Part shown: positions 9,956 to 17,306 of the stretch, one piece after another
Layout: every line of letters starts with the position of its first letter
How positions within the stretch are numbered: position 1 is the first letter of the stretch
Assembly (NCBI RefSeq): GCF_021378075.1
Contig: NZ_JAJUOS010000002.1
Coordinates: 248,001-312,000, forward strand
Length of the DNA stretch: 64,000 nt
Direction: 5' to 3'
Source: Rhodobacter flavimaris
Lineage (GTDB): Bacteria > Pseudomonadota > Alphaproteobacteria > Rhodobacterales > Rhodobacteraceae
Notes under the pieces: model-generated
Databases searched by the model: none
What the model was told of the DNA's origin: nothing
The model's input: the letters and a program-made list of their open reading frames with translations, nothing else
Program-made: the position numbers and the translations under genes

Positions 9956-9966
9956 GCCTCACAGGT

Positions 9967-10011
9967 GATCTGGCCGGCCTATGCGAGGGAGCGGCGTGGG
10001 CCGGCCAGATC
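9967..10011. repeat. Perfect 13-base inverted repeat (hairpin)
   Basis: GATCTGGCCGGCC at 9967-9979 is matched exactly by its complement GGCCGGCCAGATC at 9999-10011, with a 19-base loop. It begins 12 bases after the helicase stop. It has no T-run, so it may be a transcript-stabilising hairpin or replication structure rather than a classical terminator. Confidence 0.7.
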
Positions 10012-10099
10012 GAGCGAAATCGCGCGAAATTTCGCCTAAACGATCGCGGGTCGAGGTCAGCGCGGCCCGCGCCCTCCCCAGCGGGTGGCGGTTGGCCCT

Positions 10100-10115
10100 G
10101 TTCCAGTGTTCCAGT
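10100..10115. repeat. Tandem GTTCCAGT iteron-like repeat
   Basis: Two exact, adjacent copies of GTTCCAGT, with a third copy in inverse orientation (ACTGGAAC) at 10224-10231. These could be binding sites for a replication or regulatory protein of the element. Confidence 0.45.
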
Positions 10116-10369
10116 CAGTTTCGAGATTATAATGCTTACGCTCTCACCCCACTGTCTCGGGAGGAAGGATGCGCATGGCGGGTGAAGAGCAAGATGATAA
10201 AAATCCCGGGCGCGAACCGGCACACTGGAACGGGTCGACGTCACGCCCACGACCAAGGGAGGGAGGCACTTCGACCCTGTGCTCGGCTGGGACGAGAAGA
10301 TCACGAACCAGGGCGCCAACGACAACAGGCCCGTAGGGTTGCTTTCCGTTCGCTGCACAACGGGACCGA

Positions 10370-10729
10370 TCAGGTTCCGGAGAGGTATCTCTCGAGCAAG
10401 GCCACATGTTCCTGCGCGATGTCGTGGCGTAGGGCCTCGCTGCGCACGCTCGCGAGTGTGCGCGCCAGGTCGACCACGAGTTCGGGTTGCGTCTCGACGG
10501 CCTTGGGCCTTGGATAGATATAGGGGAGGATGCACTTCCAGGCGCCGATCGCCTGCCCAACGTCGCCTGCCGCTTCCGCCTGCTGAGCGAGCCTCACGAG
10601 GGCTTCGATGGGGCATTTACCAGCGGAGATCAACTCCTCCGCGAGCACGTCGCTGCGCCGCATGCGAGAGCCTCTGGGTCGCCCCGCCCCAGCGCGTTTT
10701 CCGCCGTGTCCGATCTCGTTCCTGGTCAA
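10370..10729 (-). CDS. Phage-type small protein with KRAGAGRP motif (terminase small subunit-like)
   Basis: A 119-residue basic protein. The N-terminus has GGKRAGAGRPRGS, an AT-hook-like signature common at the start of phage small terminase-like proteins. It is followed by helices and AWKCILPYIYPRPKAVE, which resembles the LLPY.HPR segment of the same proteins. It stands alone on the minus strand, convergent with the replication operon, and no large terminase is seen in the window. It may be a relic of a prophage or a satellite protein for packaging interference or recruitment. Function is inferred from the motif only. Confidence 0.6.
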   Translation of the reverse strand: MTRNEIGHGGKRAGAGRPRGSRMRRSDVLAEELISAGKCPIEALVRLAQQAEAAGDVGQAIGAWKCILPYIYPRPKAVETQPELVVDLARTLASVRSEALRHDIAQEHVALLERYLSGT

Positions 10730-10994
10730 CTTGAATTCCTCCGCTTCTTATTCAAGCGCAGGATCATTCTACCAGATGGCGACCCCTCGTCAGAAGTCAA
10801 AACGGCTTCGATCATCGAGACAAAACCCGCAACCGATGCTGATCAAAAAGCTCGCGACGTCGAATAATTCCATTTGCGCTTCATAGGCTTGAGACATAGA
10901 TCCTCATGGTGCCCGACAGGTTCGGACTTGCTCGGACGGCGGGCACAGATGGTGCACCCAAACCATCACCAGACATCTGAATACGGAGAGTACA

Positions 10995-11435
10995 ATGACT
11001 TATAGCGATGCATTCGCGCGCGCCCTGCACGAGATCGACTGGGAGTTCGAAGAGCCAGCTCCGGCCCTGCGCTGCCCCATCACCGGCAAGGTCGTTCTCG
11101 TAGGCATTGACCCCGTCGATGGCAGCTTTGTCGACGACATCGACGAGCCAGAGTGGGAAGAAATTCCGACGGCCTTGTTCTCGTTCGTTAGTGAAGTGGG
11201 CGAGTTCAACTTTCTTCACAAAGATCTTGAGCACAAGATCATCGAGAAGCGCCGCGAACTCGGCGAAGAAGCCGAAGACATGGATGATTTTGAGATCCTC
11301 TCGGAGCATCTGGAAACCATCGGAAACGCCCCCCTCATCTATTCTCTCACCGTCAGTGGGTTTGCCTGTGGCCCGATTTCGTCGACATGCATCGTCGGCC
11401 TGGATCTGGCTCCCGACGTGGAAAAGCAAGCTTGA
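10995..11435 (+). CDS. Acidic orphan protein
   Basis: A 146-residue, strongly acidic protein that I do not recognise. It has a short RCPITGKVV segment near residue 26-34, a central acidic helix (KRRELGEEAEDMDDFE) and a C-terminal hydrophobic stretch (GFACGPISSTCIVGLDL). There is no signal peptide. A GGAGAG ribosome site precedes the ATG at 10995. A perfect 12-base hairpin follows the stop, so it is probably a single-gene transcript. High acidity and small size would fit a DNA mimic or inhibitor, but nothing proves that. Confidence 0.65.
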   Translation: MTYSDAFARALHEIDWEFEEPAPALRCPITGKVVLVGIDPVDGSFVDDIDEPEWEEIPTALFSFVSEVGEFNFLHKDLEHKIIEKRRELGEEAEDMDDFEILSEHLETIGNAPLIYSLTVSGFACGPISSTCIVGLDLAPDVEKQA

Positions 11436-11444
11436 GTTTCAAAT

Positions 11445-11472
11445 TCAGGGCAGCAGAAATCTGCTGCCCTGA
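11445..11472 (+). terminator. Perfect 12-base hairpin after the acidic orphan gene
   Basis: TCAGGGCAGCAG (11445-11456) and CTGCTGCCCTGA (11461-11472) form a stem with a 4-base AAAT loop, 9 bases after the stop. There is no T-tract, so termination efficiency is uncertain. Confidence 0.6.
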
Positions 11473-11829
11473 GGCATCCATGCCCATGTGCTTGTGGCGC
11501 GACAACTTCCCCGCGACTTAAAGTTTCGTGGTTCTTGCCTCGATTCATGGCGACCACGCCACGCTCGAGCCCACCTCTCTCGTTAGCGCGAGATGTATTT
11601 TTCATCGTTTGCGCAGCCTCGTTCCTGGTGGCGTCGAGCTATCCGGATGAAGATCATTTCGTCGTCCCGAGCATCCGCCAAGCCTCCCCTGCGTGTAGCC
11701 AGCCACCGCCTCCGTGAAACGACGGGCAACAGGCCGAAACAGCGTCAACTCAAAAAACAAAACAAATTTCTTGTCACGATCTTGAAATCGTGAAAACGTG
11801 ACAAATATCTTGTTCCGTTAGGAGGCGAC
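11473..11829. other. Intergenic region upstream of the MerR gene
   Basis: About 350 bases without a credible gene. Its last 70 bases are A/T-rich and carry the promoter/operator candidate described separately. I see nothing else that can be supported. Confidence 0.4.
11771..11811 (+). promoter_or_regulatory. Promoter and nested dyad operator of the MerR-VWA operon
   Basis: TTGTCACG (11771-11778) and CGTGACAA (11797-11804) form a perfect 8-base dyad. Nested in it is CACGAT...ATCGTG around TTGAAA. TTGAAA (11782-11787) and TATCTT (11806-11811) could be -35 and -10 hexamers with an 18-base spacer overlapping the dyad, the place where MerR-type regulators usually bind. The ATG at 11830 follows a TAGGAGG ribosome site. 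Confidence 0.5.
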
Positions 11830-12180
11830 ATGACCCTGTCCGAACTGGCCGAACAACTGGAAATCGCTCCCCGGCAGGTTCGCTTCCTGATTGGAGAAGG
11901 CATCCTGCCTCCCGCCAACAAGACCGGCCGGAGTGCGGATGCCTATGACGAGACCCACATTGAGAAAGCCAGGCGCTATCTCGCGTTGCACAGACTTGGA
12001 ATGAAGCCTGCCTCTATCAAGGTCCTGATGAGTTTCGAAGATGCGGTGCCGATCGCCCAGATCGATGGCGTTGAGCTGCGCGTTCACCCGGATGTTCAAC
12101 CCGATGCCATCGACATCGAAAAAGTCATTCAACACCTCGCCGACGCCTTGCGCGTCTATTCAGCCAAGGAACCCAAGTGA
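11830..12180 (+). CDS. MerR-family transcriptional regulator
   Basis: A 116-residue protein. Residues 1-70 form a MerR winged helix: LSELAEQLEIAPRQVRFLIGEGILPP, then a DETHIEKARRYLALHRLGMKPASIKVLM second HTH-like segment. The C-terminal 45 residues carry no metal-binding cysteines, so it is not a metal sensor of the classical type. A strong TAGGAGG ribosome site precedes the ATG. The stop codon overlaps the VWA gene start, indicating translational coupling, and it probably controls its own operon through the dyad at 11771-11804. Effector unknown. Confidence 0.8.
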   Translation: MTLSELAEQLEIAPRQVRFLIGEGILPPANKTGRSADAYDETHIEKARRYLALHRLGMKPASIKVLMSFEDAVPIAQIDGVELRVHPDVQPDAIDIEKVIQHLADALRVYSAKEPK

Positions 12181-14219
12181 TGTTCAAGAATTTCCGACCG
12201 TCTTCGGCATCCACTCCCTTCGATCATGATCTTGGAACGCTTTACGATGGGGTTTCCGCAATTCGCGGCGGCAAGCCCACCCCGATGCCGCTCAAAGCGA
12301 CCGAATACCGCGTCGAATGCCGCCGTGGCCTTGCGATCGTCACGCTCACGCGCACGTTCCAGAACGACGAGGACATGCCGATTGAAGCGATCATGACGTT
12401 CCCGGTCGGCTTTGAAGCGACCGTCACGAACCTTGAGCTGCACGTCGATAAGCGCGTCATCACCGCTGTCGCAAAATCCCGCTCGGCCGCTCGAGAAACA
12501 TATGAGGAAGCCATTGATCGCGGCAAACTCGCCGTCCTTCATGAAGAACTCCTTCGGGGCCTTCATGCGGTATCGATCGCGAACCTGGCGCCCGGCGCCA
12601 TGGTCAAGTTGATCGCGACGATGGTGCTACCGCTTGCGATGGTTGGTGGAAATCCGTTTCTGCGCATCCCCGTTACCTGCGGTCAGCTCTATGGCAACTC
12701 CCCGCTGCTCCCCGCCGATGACCTCGTAACCGATGCGAATGTTCGTCACGCTGCGAGGCTCTCTGTCACCTGCGAAGACGGCCATGCTGTGCTGAGCGGG
12801 ACAGAAATTCTAGTCAACGATCAGAGCGTCGAGATCTCGTTGAAGGCCGCCATTGAGCTGTCGATCTCCGGCGGGCGCTTTGGGGTCGTGTTCGGAAGAG
12901 ACGCCCACGGCCGCCAGGTACGTGTCTGCACTACCGCGCCGACCCAAGAAGATGCGGCTCTCGATCTTGCAGTCCTCGTCGATCGCTCTGGCTCAACGGG
13001 GGCTCGCGTTGGCAGGAACGGGCTCTCGATCTGGGAGAGCATGCGTAGCGGCCTCTCACAGGCCTTCAGAAGCTTGCACGCGTCCGATCGGATCTCGCTC
13101 TACCAGTTTGACAGTTCCGTTGAGTTTCTAGGCTCCCAGCCAGCAAGCAGCGCATCCCGCATGCTAGAGCTGCTCGAAGGCCCCCGTGGTGGAACGGAGC
13201 TGGGGGCAGCCATTAGCTTCGCAATTGCGAACGGGGCACGTGATATTCTGGTGCTCACCGATGGCCAGACATGGTCCGATCTCGTCCAGAAGTTCTCAGA
13301 TTCACCCGCGCGCGTCAGTGCCGTCCTGATCGGTTCCGGGAGCCTGGATGTAACGATCGGGCGCCTTTGTGCTGAAACCGGCGGTCAAGTGTTCTTCACC
13401 CTTGGCGCGGAGGTCTCGGACAGCATAGGGGCCGCGCTTACGGCCCTTCGATCCCCGAACCTCAGGGCGATTTCTGCTCGCACGATTACGCTTGACGACG
13501 AGAGGCTTCCCGCACGCCTCTCAAGCGCCCGTGGGGGCATCCAGATCGACGTCGAATGGGGGGAGCCGATGTCCCTTGAAGGCTCCGATCCCGTGGGCCG
13601 TTTCGCGGCCTCCTTGGCGCTAACGCAACTTGATGAAGCGTCCGCAACTCAATTTGCGATCCGCCATCACCTTTGCACGCATCTGACGAGTCTGGTGCTC
13701 GTCGATGAAGAAAGCGTGTCGCAGGACGAGCTTCCGCAGATGCGAAAGGTGCCTCTCGAGGTATCCGCGAGTATGGCAAAACACCCCATTCATGCTTCGC
13801 CGATGGTTGTTGCCGACGATGAAGTCAGGATGTGCATAGTGCGGAGCAGCGACAGCCAGGCATCTAAGAGCGGTGGCAACGCACTGTTCCGGAAAGCATC
13901 GGCAGTAGACAATCGCGCCGATGAGAACGAGGCTATGTGGAAGGCGATACTTGTCGCCTTCGAGACTGGCGCGCCGATCCCGGCGCTCAGCGCCTCGCTC
14001 GAAAGGAAAGTTCGAGAACTCGAAGTGCATGACGCTGTGATCGAAATCGCCGATGCGAGCCACATCGATCCACGGATCATCGCCTTGGCGCTGGTAGCGG
14101 TAAGCTTGAAAACAGTCCCGCATGCAACTCGGTTTTATCATCGCGTACTGATGAAACTCGCACATGATCAGGGCGTGGAGTTCATGACATTTTGGCACAA
14201 TCATTTGAGGGAAAGATGA
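12180..14219 (+). CDS. VIT and VWA domain protein
   Basis: A 679-residue protein. Residues about 35-165 match the VIT (inter-alpha-trypsin) domain: CRRGLAIVTLTRTFQN, EAIMTFPVG, RETYEEAIDRGKLAVLHEE. Residues about 262-430 form a von Willebrand A domain with an intact metal site: DRSGS (268-272), GGTELGAAI and LTDGQ. The remainder is helical. There is no signal peptide or membrane helix, so it is probably cytosolic. VWA domains bind partners through a metal ion and often nucleate assemblies, including defence complexes with ATPases. It is coupled to the MerR regulator upstream (TGATG overlap; a GTG at 12177 is the alternative start). The partner protein is not obvious. Role inferred only as a scaffold or sensor. 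Confidence 0.82.
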   Translation: MFKNFRPSSASTPFDHDLGTLYDGVSAIRGGKPTPMPLKATEYRVECRRGLAIVTLTRTFQNDEDMPIEAIMTFPVGFEATVTNLELHVDKRVITAVAKSRSAARETYEEAIDRGKLAVLHEELLRGLHAVSIANLAPGAMVKLIATMVLPLAMVGGNPFLRIPVTCGQLYGNSPLLPADDLVTDANVRHAARLSVTCEDGHAVLSGTEILVNDQSVEISLKAAIELSISGGRFGVVFGRDAHGRQVRVCTTAPTQEDAALDLAVLVDRSGSTGARVGRNGLSIWESMRSGLSQAFRSLHASDRISLYQFDSSVEFLGSQPASSASRMLELLEGPRGGTELGAAISFAIANGARDILVLTDGQTWSDLVQKFSDSPARVSAVLIGSGSLDVTIGRLCAETGGQVFFTLGAEVSDSIGAALTALRSPNLRAISARTITLDDERLPARLSSARGGIQIDVEWGEPMSLEGSDPVGRFAASLALTQLDEASATQFAIRHHLCTHLTSLVLVDEESVSQDELPQMRKVPLEVSASMAKHPIHASPMVVADDEVRMCIVRSSDSQASKSGGNALFRKASAVDNRADENEAMWKAILVAFETGAPIPALSASLERKVRELEVHDAVIEIADASHIDPRIIALALVAVSLKTVPHATRFYHRVLMKLAHDQGVEFMTFWHNHLRER

Positions 14220-14300
14220 CGCTGTGACTCGACATCGCTCCTACTTCAGGAAGGGACGTCGAACTGTGAATAAGGACAGATCGTTCAGGAGAGCGCGCAG

Positions 14301-14960
14301 GTGGGTATCGTTCGAACCAGTTATGTTTATGGCGGGCGCGGGCCACGAGCCCGTGCGGGAAAAGGGCTGCCTAAATTTGGAGGGGACGGTGACAAGCATG
14401 CCGGGCGCAGACGCTCTGCAGCGCTTCCTGAACAGTCTTCATGCAATTCGAGTAAATCACTTTCGGACTATGAACGGGAAGCGAAACGACAGCTCCGAGA
14501 GAAAGCCGATGCAGCCGAGCATGCTCGAGCGTCTATGCGGCGCGCGCAGTCAAGCTCGGCCATGTGCCAAGTGAAGAAGAGAAAAGCAAAAGGGCACCTA
14601 GGAAAATCGGCTGATGTAAAGTCGGACGTAACCGATGCACTCTACCGCGCAGGCCTATTCGGCGAGGCGGGATTGACAAAAGGGAAGCAGAAAAAAGAGC
14701 ATGAGCGCAGAGGTGAGAAAAAGCAGAAGACAAACGAACTGAAAACTAGATCGAGATCCAACACAAGCTCCGTTGAAAAAGTGGCGACCAGGGCGGTTCC
14801 AGATCTGCGAGTTATGCCGGCTGAGAGAAACTCGGTTTGCATAAATCGTTCAGAACGGGCTCAACGGGTAAGGGAAACGCAAGCTCGACAACTTGGCATC
14901 AGCGAAGTTGAGCTTGTGCGCCGCATTCGCGCGTTACAAGCCTATCTAAGGGTGAAATAG
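14301..14960 (+). CDS. Very basic orphan protein
   Basis: A 219-residue Lys/Arg-rich, low-complexity protein, probably disordered in its middle (KKRKAKGHLGKSADVKSD; EHERRGEKKQKTNELKTRSR). It ends with a more ordered segment, RQLGISEVELVRRIRALQAYL, that could be a small helical DNA-binding unit. It starts at a GTG with AGGAG 9 bases upstream. The other frames here code less plausibly. It lies between the VIT-VWA gene and another orphan; an 80-base gap leaves co-transcription possible. Not recognised; nucleic acid binding is inferred from charge. Confidence 0.5.
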   Translation: MGIVRTSYVYGGRGPRARAGKGLPKFGGDGDKHAGRRRSAALPEQSSCNSSKSLSDYEREAKRQLREKADAAEHARASMRRAQSSSAMCQVKKRKAKGHLGKSADVKSDVTDALYRAGLFGEAGLTKGKQKKEHERRGEKKQKTNELKTRSRSNTSSVEKVATRAVPDLRVMPAERNSVCINRSERAQRVRETQARQLGISEVELVRRIRALQAYLRVK

Positions 14961-15134
14961 TCAACTCTCCAGTTCGAGAGCCGGGCTCCCCTGTTAGTAG
15001 CCACGTGTACTTTCGGCAACGCGATCTCTCGGCGGGTCCGAATATGGCAGTGGCACCCAAAGTGGCAGAAACTAGTTGGGTGTAGGGCATGGTCTTCCTG
15101 AGACGAGAAAAATTAAGCATGTGAGGTAACGAAA

Positions 15135-15839
15135 TTGAACTATTCCGAGATCCTTCAAATCGTACGTTCATCTTCTGGGCGCGTGTCATTCAGTGACCTC
15201 ACCAAAGTGAGTCTCGAGATTCAGGCCCCTTCGGGACCAAAACATTATATTTTCTGTTCGTGCGGTGGATCGCGTGCAGTTTTGAAGAGTCTTGGTGGAG
15301 ATGTGGTTGTCGAGTTGCCGGACTGTGCTGCAGGGGGAATTCTCAAGGGGTCTGAGTGGGACCTTCCCGCCGATGTGTTAATTCACTTCGAAGAGGAGTT
15401 GAGACGCCAGAAAATTCACCGAAGCCGGGGATATAGCGACAGGGCGAAAAAAATCGCCAATGAGGCATATGAAAAGGTGGCGGATCGAAATGATCAACGC
15501 CTGTATATGAGGCGCTGGCGCGGAGAGCTTCGAAGAAAAGTCGAAGATTTAAATAGATACATAGATTTCGCGCTGAGCACTTACGACGTAAAGGAAATAG
15601 ACGGCGACAAGTTGCTCGATGGTATCGAGACTTTATTCAGATTTGGACCGGCAAAATACAAAATATCAAATGAAAAATATTTCAGTTATCTTATTGATAG
15701 ACGCGAATCTTTGAGTGTCAAAAAAATCTTCGACAGTACTGAATCTGCAAGCGAAAAGAGGTATTTTATTGAACGCATACGAGAGGCTAGGCAAGAGTCT
15801 CGAGCGTTCTTTTGGCCGCCCGAGTATTTTGGAGACTGA
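15135..15839 (+). CDS. Orphan protein with A/T-rich coding sequence
   Basis: A 234-residue protein that I do not recognise. The N-terminal 75 residues look beta-rich (YIFCSCGGSRAVLKSLGGDVVVELPD). The rest is a long charged helical region (RRWRGELRRKVEDLNRYI) ending FFWPPEYFGD. It starts with TTG and has a GAGG about 8 bases upstream. Its base composition is clearly lower in G+C than its neighbours, which suggests separate acquisition. It sits on the same strand as the VWA and nuclease genes. Confidence 0.65.
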   Translation: MNYSEILQIVRSSSGRVSFSDLTKVSLEIQAPSGPKHYIFCSCGGSRAVLKSLGGDVVVELPDCAAGGILKGSEWDLPADVLIHFEEELRRQKIHRSRGYSDRAKKIANEAYEKVADRNDQRLYMRRWRGELRRKVEDLNRYIDFALSTYDVKEIDGDKLLDGIETLFRFGPAKYKISNEKYFSYLIDRRESLSVKKIFDSTESASEKRYFIERIREARQESRAFFWPPEYFGD

Positions 15840-16008
15840 AGCTTGATGAGCTGTAAAGCAACGGTGGGCGCGATCCAGTGTCGGTTCTTCTCCACTATTT
15901 ACGCGCATGAGGCGCGTCTCGCGGCGCTTCCCTCCCGCGAAACTGTCGCGATCGCGCAGCTCATACCGAGACATGCACAGAACTCGATCAGTCCGTTCTG
16001 CTATTAGG

Positions 16009-16986
16009 ATGAGTAAAGAGACGATGCACGACATCATTCCAGACATTCACGGTCAGGCAGACAAGCTGCGCCAACGCCTCAGCGCCCTCGGGTACCGGGA
16101 AAGGTCCCGCGCATGGAGACATCCCGACCCGGACCGGATCTGCGTTTTTCTCGGCGACTTTATCGATCGCGGCCCCAAGAATGGCGAAGTCATCGACATC
16201 GTACGCAGGATGCTGGACGCGGGAACGGCGCGGGCCATCATGGGCAATCACGAACTGAACGCCATCCACTATCATATGACCGATCCACGTACGGGCGACG
16301 GCCTCCGGCCACGTTCGAAGAAGAACTCCCTCCAGCACCAAAGCTTCCTGAACGAATTCCCCCTCGGCGGCGCAGGGACCCGAGACCTGATTGCCTGGAT
16401 GAAATCGCTTCCGCTGTTCTTGGAGTTCGACACCTTTCGCGTGGTCCACGCCTGTTGGGACGAGGCACGGATCTCCGAACTCAGAGCGCACACCCCGAAC
16501 GGCATCCTGAACGACGATCAGTTTATCGCCGCAGCAGACCCGACGACCCAGCTATTCGACCTCGTGGAAACGGCCACGAAGGGTCCCGAATATCCTCTCC
16601 CGGGGGGCTGGGGGTTTCATGACAAGGATGGGACCTGGCGAGACCAGGTTCGCATACGCTGGTGGGCCCAGAACGCGACGAGTTGGGCCGAGATCGCCGC
16701 CTCGGTACCCGACCTGTCTGACCTTCCCACAGCCCCCCCACCTAAGGACATTCTGGACCGGAGCTACCCGCAGGGCGCAAAGCCCGTCTTCTTCGGGCAC
16801 TATTGGTTGACCGGAGACCCCGAACTTCAGGCACCCAACGCGCTCTGCCTCGATTATTCGGCCGGGAAGACCGGGCCACTGGTGTCGTACCAAATGGATC
16901 CCGCTCAGGAGACCCTCTCGCTGCAGCACTTGAGCGGACACGAGAACGCGCAACTTCCCAAACAGGATCATAAGGAGCGTCAGTGA
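16009..16986 (+). CDS. Calcineurin-like metallophosphoesterase
   Basis: A 325-residue protein with the full set of metallophosphoesterase motifs: PDIHG, GDFIDRGP, GNHELN, VVHACWD and FFGHYW. The architecture resembles bacterial serine/threonine-type or ApaH-like phosphatases (GDFIDRGP plus GNHE), and is distinct from the Mre11-type enzyme encoded further on. Substrate unknown: phosphoprotein, Ap4A-like nucleotide or RNA cap are all possible. The ATG at 16009 and a second ATG at 16024 are both plausible starts. The TGA overlaps the next ATG. Confidence 0.8.
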   Translation: MSKETMHDIIPDIHGQADKLRQRLSALGYRERSRAWRHPDPDRICVFLGDFIDRGPKNGEVIDIVRRMLDAGTARAIMGNHELNAIHYHMTDPRTGDGLRPRSKKNSLQHQSFLNEFPLGGAGTRDLIAWMKSLPLFLEFDTFRVVHACWDEARISELRAHTPNGILNDDQFIAAADPTTQLFDLVETATKGPEYPLPGGWGFHDKDGTWRDQVRIRWWAQNATSWAEIAASVPDLSDLPTAPPPKDILDRSYPQGAKPVFFGHYWLTGDPELQAPNALCLDYSAGKTGPLVSYQMDPAQETLSLQHLSGHENAQLPKQDHKERQ

Positions 16987-17258
16987 TGTGCACTGAAGAG
17001 AAGAAAGACGTAGCTCCCTACGTGGACCATATTCTGCTCTGGGATCGAGATCCGGTCGTCAGAACCAGCGACGATCGATGGTTCATCGAGGGCACCGACG
17101 GTTGGTTCCAAACGAAGATCACGCAGATCACATCCAGCATGAACCCTGGGTGGTTCTATAACGCGGACGACCCGGATGGCTGGAAGAAATTCTTGCCTTC
17201 CGAGGACGATGTCGCTGAAGTGGAGAGGCTAGTCTCGAGTGGCGGATCCGCCGCCTAG
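16986..17258 (+). CDS. Small acidic orphan coupled to the phosphoesterase
   Basis: A 90-residue Trp-rich and Asp-rich protein (ILLWDRDPVVRTSDDRWFIEG; NPGWFYNADDPDGWKKFLP). Its ATG overlaps the stop of the metallophosphoesterase gene and has AAGGAG upstream, so expression is tightly coupled. This suggests a partner or regulator of that enzyme. Not recognised as a family. Confidence 0.65.
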   Translation: MCTEEKKDVAPYVDHILLWDRDPVVRTSDDRWFIEGTDGWFQTKITQITSSMNPGWFYNADDPDGWKKFLPSEDDVAEVERLVSSGGSAA

Positions 17259-17306
17259 CTGTTGATCTTGCGCCGCGAACCTTTTCCATTTCTTCCTTCG
17301 GTACCA

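Larger units (their letters stand above)
9956..10369. other. Non-coding repeat region after the replication operon, candidate replication origin
   Basis: No intact gene is convincing here. The stretch holds a perfect 13-base inverted repeat (9967-10011), a GCGAAAT/ATTTCGC inverted repeat (10014-10035), and a tandem 8-base repeat GTTCCAGT at 10100-10115 with an inverted copy at 10224-10231. Between 10169 and 10370 there is coding-like sequence broken by a frame change. Hairpins plus iteron-like repeats directly downstream of a primase-helicase suggest an origin or the operon terminator; the origin reading is inference. Confidence 0.4.

Noticed and set aside
9936-10616. A 226-codon minus-strand open frame
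   Set aside because: It is Pro/Arg/Ser-rich without protein-like periodicity and overlaps both the helicase end and the better KRAGAGRP gene.
14224-14574. Alternative 116-codon frame overlapping the basic orphan
   Set aside because: Its composition is less regular and it lacks a good ribosome site; the frame starting at GTG 14301 with AGGAG fits better.
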